DNA from: Amphibalanus amphitrite
Lineage: Eukaryota; Arthropoda; Thecostraca; Balanomorpha; Balanidae
Assembly: GCF_019059575.1 (NCBI RefSeq)
Contig: NW_024881862.1
Location: 1 to 64,000 of the forward strand
Direction: 5' to 3'
Length of the DNA: 64,000 bases
Part shown: positions 13,743 through 64,000 of the stretch, in pieces
Numbering within the stretch: the first letter of the stretch is position 1
Layout: every line of letters begins with the position of its first letter
Translations under genes and position numbers: made by a program
The notes under the pieces: generated by a model
What the model was told of the DNA's origin: nothing
Seen by the model: only the letters and a program-made list of their open reading frames with translations
Database searches by the model: none

Positions 13743-14773
13743 CCCTCGCCGGCCGAGGGGGGGGGGGCGGGTGCCGCCCCCCCATAGGGTTTTTTCGCGA
13801 TAGCTCCGAACACGCTGGCGATAGAGAGCTGAAACTTGGCATACCTGACCTTTGATCCAAGCCGCATCTTTTGACACCAACCGCATTTTTGGGTCAGGTC
13901 AGGTCACTGACCTATGACGTCATAAGTGAACCTCTGCACGGTCTTCAGATGTCGCAACTTCGCAACGCCCTCACTGCCAGAGGAGATGTCACAGGGAAAT
14001 GAAACTTGCAGGATCTAGTATCCATTATGAGTCCCACAACTTGTATATCTCGGATTTTTCCTAAAGGTCATAAGAGGTCAGGTCATTTTCGTGACCTCAC
14101 CATTATAAGTCAATGGGGAAAAATGAAAACTGCTATTCTGGCGCCGGGAACGATCTCCAACTATCTCAAGCACACCGAATCGTGATTTTATGCACTCCTT
14201 GCAAGGTTAGATGCGTCACTTTTGCAATGTTGACCTTGCGTGACGTCATTTATGACGTCATCAAGGTCATATTAGTTTTTCGTCAATAACTCTTGATCAA
14301 ATTGAGCTAGCGAGTCGGAAAAGCCACCAATGGACTCAGGAAGACCTGCCGAATCGAATGATATGCGACATGACCTCTTTCGACCAACTTCGTGACCTGG
14401 GGGTGCTGACCTGACCTTGACCTGAGGTCAACACCCCAAGTTGACCTGACCCGGACAAAAAGTATACCATTCGACGCGCCTGAGCGAGACGAACACGATG
14501 CTGCCAAAATCGGCGCTCTGCGGCCGTTTTTTGCGAAGTTATTCACCAAAAACTGAACCGTACCTTGGGGCACTTGACCTGACCTCAGAGGTCACCGGTT
14601 GACCTAGGACCTTAAAATCGGGTACCAATCTCTGCGTCTCGTAACGGCGCACACGCTCGTTTTTTTCCGCGACGCGCTAGCTCCACCAGGGGCGAAACGG
14701 CGAGGGGGGGGTCGTACCCGCCCCCCCCCCCTCGGCCGGCGCGTATGTAGAAAACCAATAGGTCCGGCGAGGG
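13743..14773. mobile_element. TTAACCC element copy 1 (piggyBac-like, non-autonomous, 1031 bp)
   Basis: Flanked by TTAA on both sides. The short end is the left one: CCCTCGCCGGCCGAG followed directly by a G-run. The long end is the right one (reverse strand): CCCTCGCCGG, a 22-bp spacer, CGCCGGCCGAG, then the G-run. Both ends carry a G-tract/palindrome/C-tract hairpin (13759-13784 and about 14705-14732). The interior is rich in TGACCT/AGGTCA and contains a mirrored CGAATGATAT / TACCATTCGAC pair around 14357-14475. No transposase frame. It lies about 1.3 kb upstream of exon 1. Confidence 0.8.
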
Positions 14774-14777
14774 TTAA

Positions 14778-16063
14778 AACTCATGCTTATCTTGACTTTA
14801 TATGAGTGAAATTGTTATCCAGTCATGCGGCATGGTTATCGATTTAGACGTTTTGAAATTATACCTTAAAAATCAGGCAAGCGTGCAGTAAAGCTCTAAT
14901 TTTATATTTCCTTCCATTTTCCAAATGTTTTGACATAGTTGATTGATGATGAACGACTTGATCATAACAAAGGAGCTGAGATGAACATACAAATATTTAG
15001 TAACACAGCACGCTCTGTTGAAACTGGGGCTGGCGGAAAAGGTGCAATAAATGTTTTTCGGCAGCTGCTGAAGCTAACTAGCTAGCTAGCTGAGCTGTAG
15101 CTGTAAGTAGCTGTAAGATGCTGCTTTCTTGTTTCCACATCTCTGGACACGATCAGTCCGCACATTATTGCCGTCAATCCGACAATCAATACAGCTCTGC
15201 TGCGCTAAACGGCTCTGTCCCAGACCTCAGCTCGTCTCGTCAGTCAGTAACTCTGACCGATTTCAGCAATAATCTCCATCTGCCGAGCCCGATCGGCAGC
15301 GTAGTGACAGAGGCAGGCTTTGGCGGAGATCTGAAACCAAACGCCTGCACAGACAGCCGAGGCCGACCCGACGGGCAGCTGGACAGCCTCAGCGGCTGGA
15401 CTAGGCTCGATGTTCTAGCGGCCGGACTCGTTGCCTTAGTAGCACGACTCACTCACTGTCCCAGCGAATGAACTTGCTGTCCTAGCGACTGGACTCGCTT
15501 CCCCAGCATTTGGACTTACTACCCTGACGCAGCGGTTGGGTTCCTTCTCCGGCGACTGTGGACCCGGATAGCGTCAGACCGCTGCACGCCGCCTCCTCTC
15601 AGGCACACACACGATGAAGAATACTCCCTACGGACACGGCGGAGACGAGGAACTGCTCTTTGGCGATTGGACGTCAGTGTCGCCGGCTGGCAGAGCGACC
15701 CCCGCGGAGCACTTTATTCGGTCCCTGGGGGCTACTCGACGCAAATGTGTCTCCGCACGACAGATAGCTGCTATAAGCAAAATGGATTAGTTTTGTTTTG
15801 CTCCAGTCAGTCATGGCTGAGTGATTAGTTATGTTTCTCTCAGCTATAAACATGAGTGAATTACTGAAAATCCTGTGAGTGATAATGTAAGTTGTTAGAC
15901 TGATATACGCAATAGAACCTGACGAAATAGGCACATGTAGGTAGGCCAACGGTTGATATTTCAGATAAGACGTTATTCTAGATCCAGTATTGCATTCATT
16001 CAGCACATATGTCATATAGCTCCCTTTTTTACACTAAAATTAAACGATGTGTTGTGTTTTCAG
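14778..16063. other. Upstream flank and end of the intron before exon 1; nothing coding recognised
   Basis: It contains a CTAGCTAG/GTAGCTGTA cluster (15075-15120) and a moderately GC-rich stretch (15150-15600) with a 117-codon open frame that resembles nothing I know. The stretch ends in the pyrimidine-rich acceptor of exon 1. Confidence 0.4.
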
Positions 16064-16077
16064 GCCCGCCTGTCACC

Positions 16078-16086
16078 ATGAACTGA
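16078..16086 (+). promoter_or_regulatory. Minimal upstream ORF (ATG-Asn-stop) in the 5' UTR
   Basis: ATG AAC TGA lies 18 nt before the predicted start codon, in a good initiation context (CACC ATG), the same four bases that precede the main start. A two-codon uORF this close to the main start would be expected to lower translation through inefficient reinitiation. The effect is inference; the sequence is direct. Confidence 0.5.
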
Positions 16087-16104
16087 CGTTGGTCCGGCCA
16101 CACC

Positions 16105-55857
<39,753 letters not shown>

Positions 55858-55992
55858 GTGAGTACATCATCGTTTTAATCTGAGTTTATATCCCTTTCGC
55901 GCAATATCAATAGCCGTCCGATTTTATTCAATCTGAGGTGATAATTCGGTCATTCATTTGGCCCGGGAGACAGTACCTATATGAAATAAGAA

Positions 55993-57687
<1,695 letters not shown>

Positions 57688-57804
57688 GGCCGGGATGATT
57701 CAATAAATGTCACCGAGGTTTTTTTAGCGAAAACTCCGAGGGCCGTTAGGCCCGAGGTGATTTTGCTAAAAAAAAGCGAGGTGACATTTATTGAATTCCC
57801 GGCC
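57688..57804. repeat. Imperfect hairpin, arms about 56 bp, loop GTTA
   Basis: GGCCGGGA, TTCAATAAATGTCACC, GAGGTTTTTTTAGC and CCGAGGGCC on the left are mirrored on the right, with small bulges. It lies 120 bp before the TTAA element at 57929. It may be a tiny foldback element or the end of a larger one. Confidence 0.65.
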
Positions 57805-57928
57805 TTAGGGCTGGAAGGTGTTTCCCATACCTGCCAAAAAGCTCACAACTATATGATAGTGACGTCAGCAGTCGTGTGGTTCAACGTGTTTAACCACACC
57901 CCTTGAACCACACGGCTTGTAATATTAA

Positions 57929-58939
57929 AGGGAGATAATGAGCTTTCTTTTTTCTTAAATAAAAATTACTCGACATCTATACTATTTCTACTGTAGTTTC
58001 TATAAAATATGAAAACTTCCTAGCACGTTTTCGTATGTGAAAAAGGTTTTTATTTTTGCAAAAAAGAAGTAGTACTTGCAGTACTTGTAACACCCACCGA
58101 AATGCGTTGTCCTTCTCTATAAAAAAGTCGCAGTATATGGCGCTTTTGTTTCAAACAGCGACGCTTGGGTTTTTGTTTATGTTATCGCCTTGTCGTTGCT
58201 TGGTTGTAAGGATTCTTATTTGAATTAGAGTTAATTCGGTTTAGAATTAATTATATTCTAATTCGGGGGTACATAGTGCCTACTCTTCTTTGTTTCCAAG
58301 TATTATTTTGCGCCACAAATGAACGGCATGCGCCAGAAACGCAGCCAAATCTTGCGATTGCGACTACGAAATTCATTATTTTGGCGTCAGAGCCTGAAGC
58401 GAAAAATACAAGCATATTTATTTCAAAAAGACTTCAGGTTTGTCGAACGGTGTAATGAGAATTTTGATAACAGTACTGCATAAGTTTTTCAGTGATGCCG
58501 CAAAAGTGTTGTATCTATCTTCTTTTATTGTGCAGTCGGCGGGACCGATTCAAAATTGAGTCGTTGCTACTAAAATAGCAGCATATGGCGTCAGATGATG
58601 AACAGGAAAAATAGTTGCGTAAATTTAGACATAAACCACCCCCAAACCATGAATATCTTTTGAAGGCACTATAGACGACCATTAACTAACTAGATGTGAT
58701 GAAGATCAAATGTAAGGAATACGCTCATTTTACAAAATTACATGCAAGTACCAAAAAGTGATGTAAGTACTTATTCAACGGCCATTTTCAGCGCTCCCCG
58801 CTAACGTGACTTCAAGTTGAGATATTTGCGGCAAGGTACCGAATTGAGCAAAATGGTTTTAATTTACATTATAACTTGTTGTGTTTTGTCAGAAAATGGT
58901 CCTAACTCAGATTTTGTGGAAAAAGGTCATTATCTCCCT
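57929..58939. mobile_element. TTAA-target element with AGGGAGATAATGA ends (1011 bp)
   Basis: TTAA on both sides. The ends are AGGGAGATAATGA and TCATTATCTCCCT. The interior is AT-rich without a coding frame. The LINE coding frame begins immediately after its right duplication, but no LINE coding sequence is recognisable on its left. Confidence 0.75.
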
Positions 58940-58943
58940 TTAA

Positions 58944-60966
58944 AGCTAAAAACACTGTCCTATTAGGAGATTTCAATCTCCCAAAGTTGTCAAAAGAAGA
59001 AACAAGCAACAACTGGGAAACTACTCTATTCATGGAAAATTTTGAAGAATGGTTCCTGACACAACATGTATTTCAGGCGACCAGAAAAGATGAACTACTT
59101 GACTTGGTTCTAACTAACAATGAAAATTTAATTACAGATGTCATGGTGGGAGAATCCATTGGAAATAGTGATCATGCTATCATAAGATTCAGCATAAATT
59201 GTCGCTTGAAGAAGAAAGGTGTAAGAATATATATTACTCCAAATTTTGCCAAGGGAGATTATGATGCAATCAGATCGTTCTTGACTTGTATGAAATGGAG
59301 CGCAATGTTTGAAGGTAAAAATGTTGACGAAATGTGGGTTGTTTTCAAAAATGTACTTACTGAGGCCCAGAAACGATTTAATCCCATGAGGAGGAGGCGG
59401 AGAGGTAAGATACCGAAACCACCTTGGTTTAATTGGTCGGTACAAAAATGTTTCAATGAGAAGAAAAAAACATATTGTGAATTTAAATCAAATTCATCTG
59501 CTGAAAAAAAAATTGAGGTATTTGAAAGCCAGAAGAACATTAAAAAGCATGATTCGTAAAGCAAAGCGTGCAACAGAGATACGATTTGCTAATGAATGCG
59601 GTGGAAACCTAAAAAGATTTTTCAGTTTTTATAAGTTCAACAAACATGATGCACGAATTGGTCCGATTAGAAAGGATGGAATAATTTATCACGAAGACGC
59701 TGATAAGGCTCAGATTCTCAATGATCAATTTTCCAAAGTATATACTGATGAGTGTCTTACAAACATTCCCACCAATAAAAACGATGCATGCTCACAGAAG
59801 CTTACGAGCATCCCTCTTAATCATGAGGACATTCTGAAATGTTTACAGAACCTCAAAATAAATAAGACAGGTGGTCCAGATGGTATATATGCTAGAATTT
59901 TGAAGGAAGCAGCGAAAGAGCTGTCCATGCCACTTTATATTATTTTTAAAAACTCTTTAGATACTGGTCAAATTCCTGATGATTGGAAACATGCTAACGT
60001 AGTGCCAATATTAAAAGGCGGAGACAAAACAGTGGTAGGAAATTACAGGCCAGTCAGTCTCACTTCTCTTGTATGTAAAATAATCGAAAAGATAATAAAA
60101 AACACATACTGGCACATTTGGAGCGAGAAGCTCTTCTGTTGCCATCTCAACACGGGTTTAGAAGTGGTCGTTCATGTTTGACAAATTTATTAGACTTCCT
60201 TGAGCATGTAACAGACCTTGTATAGATAGAGGTAAAAATGTATCAGTAGTCTATTTAGATTTTTGTAAGGCTTTTGATAAAGTTCCCCATAGAAGATTAC
60301 TAACATCATTAGAAATTCATGGACTTAGCGGGGCTTTACTCAACTGGATTGAGAGCTGGTTATTAGCACGTAAACAGAGAGTAATACTTAACGGACATGA
60401 AGCGGATTGGAAGGATGTTAGAAGTGGTGTACCTCAGGGTACGGTCCTATCCTAGCCCCTTTATTGTTTATCATTTTTGTAAATTTGATAGACTCGAAGC
60501 TAACGAGCAAACTTTGGAAGTTTGCCGATGACATTAAATTAGCAAGGGAAATTACTTCCGAAAACGACAAGAAAGCACTACAATTAGATTTGAATACATG
60601 ATTGGACTCGAGAATGGCAGATGGAATTTAATATAGAAAAATGTAAAGTCCTCCACTTGGGGGGATATGGTGATGATCTATATAACATAAATGGTGAGAC
60701 ACTTCGAAATGTTCATGAAGAAAAAGATTTGGGGGTTTTGATCACAGATGATTTGAAATTTAGCCGCCATTGTCAGGAGGCACGGAAAAAGGCCCTTAAG
60801 ATGTTGGGAATTATAAACAGAAATGTCACTTATAAAAGTAAGGAGGTCATGAAGAGACTTTACTGTGCCTATGTTAGGCCACCTTTAGAATATTGTGCAC
60901 AAGCTTGCCATTCTTCTTTTAGAAAAGATGTAACATTATTAGAACGGGTTCAGAGAAAGGCAACTA
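58944..60966 (+). mobile_element. CR1/L2-like LINE ORF2, part 1 (endonuclease end and reverse transcriptase)
   Basis: The part begins in the endonuclease domain at VLLGDFNLP (58966-58983 for GDFNLP), followed by LDLVLTNNENLI and IGNSDHAIIRF. The reverse transcriptase has NKTGGPDGI (about 59858), NYRPVSLTS (about 60040), YLDFCKAFDKVPHRR (60252-60296), SGVPQGTVL (about 60424) and FADD (60521-60532, in place of YADD). It ends at LLERVQRKAT. The frame changes near 59505, 60100 and 60450, with stops near 60222 and 60599, so it is dead. The 5' half (start of ORF2, any ORF1) is absent. The element at 60967 interrupts it. Confidence 0.85.
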
Positions 60967-62979
60967 CACTGGCGGTCCCAGGGGGGGGGGGCACGGGGGC
61001 CATGGCCCCCCTTTGGTGCTGAAAGGTGGGGCCATACTATCTTTTGGCCCCACCTTTTCAGATCGAACAAAAGTCCTACAAAAGTTTTTTTTGTGTGTTT
61101 CATTTCCTCGTTTAATGAAAGGTCTTTCTTTCTCAATCAAAGGAAGTTGGTTTCACTCATGAGTGGGCTCAGTTTCGCATTATGTCAATTTGGCGGTCAG
61201 CATCGCTGGCACCGGTTCACGAGTATGGCCGGATGTGAGATATATTCGAACTTATGGAATATCAGCGTGGGTTTACTTGAGGCTCTCGTAGGCCCTGCAT
61301 TGGCTGGCATGAGAACCTCTTCGGCAGTCGCGAGTGGGCCCTGCCAGATGAGCGTGGCTCTACGACACTATGGTACGACCGCATGGATAGGTGCTGTGCT
61401 GTGCGACTCAGAAGCTCGGTGGTGACCCCGTATGCCGGCTTGGTTCCTCAAGGATTAGCGTGGGACCTGCGTAAAGCTTGCATGAACAAGTATATGATCT
61501 CAGATGCCTGTGTAATGTGTACACAGTGGCGGTCGCGGGGGGGGGGGGGGGGGCATCAGGGTCATGATCCCCCAAAGGCAAATAAGAGGGCCATCGTATC
61601 ATTTCGCCCCCTAAACAACCGATGGAACCCCATGGTCGTATGGGGCCCCGACCCTTATTCGATTGTTACGAGGCTCAAGAAAACCACGCCCAGCTATTTA
61701 TAGCTCCCACACCCGTATATGAGCGTCCTACATTGACCTCTGACGGCCCTTCAGTGGCGGCCAAGCGCCCACATTGACCGCTAAAGAGCCCACATCGACC
61801 TCTGATGACCCTCCACTGGTCTTTGGGTGCCCCTAAACAGGACCCAGGGGCCCGACCGGCGTCTGAGGGCCTCACACCGGTTTCTGGTGGCCTAATTTCT
61901 GTCTCTGGGGTCCCAAGACTAACCTTTAGGTGCCTATGAGGGCCCCGCACTGGCTGCTGAAGACCCGATGCCGGCCTCTAAGGGCCCATCTTGGCCTTTA
62001 AGGGCCCTCTGCTGGCCTCTGGGGTTCAAAATCGACGCCGGCCCATGCCGGTCTTTTAGGGCCCACGCTGACTTCTGAGGGCCCCATGCTGGCCTGTAAG
62101 GGCCCTCATTAGCCTCTGAGGGCCCCACTCGGTCTCTGATGGTCTCAAACTTTAGCCTTTGCAGGTCCTGTACTGGTCTCCGAGGGCCCTAAACTGGCCT
62201 TTAAGTGAAAACATACAGGGGTGGCCTTCTGAAGTTCTGAGGACTCACGCGCAGACTCCTGCAGAGCTTAACGTTGGTCCCGATGGTCCCGCGAAGATTC
62301 CCTCATATTTCGGTGCCGGGGCCCCATGAGCCGGTGTGGGTCCTGGGGCTGACAGAGACCGATGAAGTCCCCGACTCCCCAGGGATCAGGGGCAGTCTTT
62401 TTAGCAGTAGGACTAGGCAGGCTGAGTGAGCCCCAATAGAGCCGTTGCGAAGCCCCGCAGGAGTCTGCACGCGGCCCTCAGATGCCAATTTTGAAATTCA
62501 GGAACCTGTGGAGGGTCTTAAGAGGTCGGTATGCCTACTCTCTACCTACTCTGCACCACCACACAACTATGTGGGTAAACGTCATAGTCTGAAAATGCTC
62601 TCTGGATTTCACATGCTTGTTCCAAGCAAGAGGTATTTGTACTTTTGCGAATTGTTTTATAGTGGTAAGGTCATGAATCCGCATGCCCGACCTTTCAGTA
62701 TACCTATGCTGCACCGATCCGTCGCTATGGTGCAGCGGCCCGACCGGCGCGGTGAGCACACCGTGGAACGGTAAATGGAACTGAGTTCAAAAATTTTATG
62801 CAAGATTGAGATGGATGTAGCATAAGCTATGCGAATTGCGCGGCGCTTCGTGGCGTAGATTTTGCTACACCTAAAAACTTAGCCGATCACCCCCTCCCCC
62901 GTGACGGATAAATGTTATGTCCCGCGAGTGTGACTTTGGCCCCCCCCCCCCCTTTTGCTAGCGGCTGCGACCGCCAGTG
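60967..62979. mobile_element. hAT-type element copy B (2013 bp) inserted in the LINE
   Basis: A perfect 8-bp duplication GGCAACTA flanks it (60959-60966, 62980-62987). The ends are CACTGGCGGTCCC and GCTGCGACCGCCAGTG. There is no transposase frame, so it is non-autonomous. A G-tract hairpin with GGGGGCCATGGCCCCC lies next to the left end. A second end-like CAGTGGCGGTCGCGGGG occurs internally at about 61525. The block at about 61280-62690 is inverted relative to the related element at 23562-30845. Confidence 0.88.
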
Positions 62980-63262
62980 GGCAACTAGGATGGTGCGGGG
63001 CTTAGCTCAAATGAGTTACAAAGATCGACTTGTGTCACTTAACATGTTCTCGCTAAATTACCGGAGAGTAAGAGGAGATTTAATCGAACTGTTCAAGATT
63101 TACAAGGGTATTGACAAACTTGACTTTCAGAATATGTTTACAATAAATTCGCATTCTACGAGGGGACATAAATGTAAACTGAAAAAGAAGTATACAAGAA
63201 CGCGCTTAAGACAGTCTTTTTTCACCAGTAGGGTCGTAGATATTTGGAATGGCTTAGGGGAA
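62980..63262 (+). mobile_element. CR1/L2-like LINE ORF2, part 2 (C-terminus)
   Basis: It continues directly from part 1 if the inserted element and one duplication are ignored: RMVRGLAQMSYKDRLVSLNM, then FSLNYRRVRGDLIELFKIYK, GIDKLDF, TRGHKCKLKKKYTRTRLRQS and FFTSRVVDIWNGL. These are the standard C-terminal words of CR1/L2-clade ORF2 proteins. After 63262 the resemblance stops at a GGGGGAACGCCGAAG stretch. Confidence 0.85.
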
Positions 63263-64000
63263 GTTGGGGGAACGCCGAAGATTTTTTTTCTGACGCCCGT
63301 AGCACGCAAGGTAGACAACATAAGCTATTCTTGTTGGCGTCATTCGAGAGGCCAGTCTTTTGCCTTTCAAACATACCAGGCGCATTTGATGAATTCGCAT
63401 ACCGTTAAGCGCACAAACTAAAAATATCAAAGAAGTGACTTTTTCGGCGTTGCCCCGGACTGCGGGGAAAGCCAAAAATGGGAGAAATGATCTACGGGGA
63501 ATGCCGACATTGATGTTTTGCCATTTTATCTCAAACTCTATCCAGAATTGATCAAAGCTGACACGCGTTTTAAGAGCTTGAGGACGCGGTGCACACTGGA
63601 AGTTATAATTGTGTGATATAATAAGAACATGCCAGGTAAATCATTCCTTATAGGTAACAGACCGTTGTGTCGGTTGAAAGTGTAATTTGTGTGACTAAAA
63701 ATACGCGTTGCTATTCTACAGCAGTAAAGTCCACGTAGCGTGCTTTTAACACGTGCGTAATCGCACGTTTTCGGCATTAGGTACCCCAGCCTGCCATACT
63801 TTCATTTGCAGGCCCATAACTTTTCAACGTGCTGTATAAATTTCAAATAGGCAGCACACTTATGCAAAGACATGCTAAAGATTACTTGACCGAATTGGCC
63901 AGACAAACGGTAGCATAATGAGTAAGAAATGCAGCTTCAAAGGCGCATGTAGTACAAGGGAAACGTACCTTGAAAACGCTCTTGCGCCCTCACAGTCGAA
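63263..64000. other. Intron 14 DNA to the window end; nothing firm
   Basis: A GGGGGAACGCCGAA word at 63265 is mirrored by TTCGGCGTTGCCCC at 63444-63457, perhaps the ends of a 190-bp insertion in the LINE tail. The remaining 540 bp carry no recognisable exon of the phosphodiesterase or repeat end. Confidence 0.35.

Noticed and set aside
63263-63460. 190-bp insertion with GGGGGAACGCCGAA ends in the LINE tail
   Set aside because: Only about 14 bp of inverted similarity, no target duplication found, and no LINE sequence recognisable beyond it.

Overview
The window is animal nuclear DNA. It has one spliced, multi-exon gene with GT-AG introns from about 240 bp to 14.6 kb, abundant microsatellites and minisatellites, and many non-autonomous DNA transposons and LINE pieces. 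The only host protein I can defend is a plus-strand dual-GAF cyclic-nucleotide phosphodiesterase. Residue by residue it looks closest, from memory, to insect Pde6 (the arthropod cGMP-specific PDE5/6/11 group). That, together with CpG-rich patches and heavy simple-repeat content, suggests an arthropod, perhaps a crustacean; the species guess is inference only.

Layout. 1-16,063: upstream non-coding DNA with CpG-rich patches, a GA/CT microsatellite pair (4.5-4.9 kb), a TTAA-target element (9.4-10.0 kb), a foldback element (13.0-13.6 kb), a TTAACCC element (13.7-14.8 kb), and a possible 5' non-coding exon ending at 11,564. 16,064-16,654: first coding exon. 16,655-31,224: intron 1, holding a 21-bp splice-donor-like minisatellite, a possible 5.9 kb foldback-type element with inverted 24-bp arrays at its ends (containing a perfect 109-bp-arm hairpin, a 37-bp minisatellite and a tRNA-like sequence), then a 7.3 kb hAT-type element with an 8-bp target duplication and three younger insertions. 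31,225-36,718: exons 2-9 (GAF-A and GAF-B). 36,719-49,628: intron 9, with a hAT MITE, a TTAACCC element, a LINE 3' end, and a TTAA MITE that is the inverted copy of one in intron 1. 49,629-55,857: exons 10-14, carrying the first half of the catalytic domain with the HNWRH and HDLDHRG metal-site motifs. 55,858-64,000: start of intron 14 with a GA repeat, a hairpin, a 1 kb TTAA element and a CR1/L2-like LINE split by a 2.0 kb hAT-type element. The last catalytic exons lie beyond the window.

Most notable non-gene signal: five 0.9-1.2 kb elements (13.7, 26.9, 34.0, 42.6 and 54.7 kb), flanked by TTAA (once TTAG) on both sides and starting CCC. Although their ends differ in sequence, all five share one architecture: a G-tract/palindrome/C-tract hairpin near each end; one 'short' end, and one 'long' end in which the terminal motif is doubled around a 15-22 bp spacer; an interior full of TGACCT/AGGTCA half-sites; and a core ATCATTCGAT-like motif, mirrored in at least three copies. 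They look like piggyBac-type non-autonomous elements. Other notable features are two minisatellites that multiply the 5' splice site of the exon they follow (exons 1 and 10), and two sets of complementary intronic repeats placed so that in-frame skipping or circularisation of GAF exons is possible.
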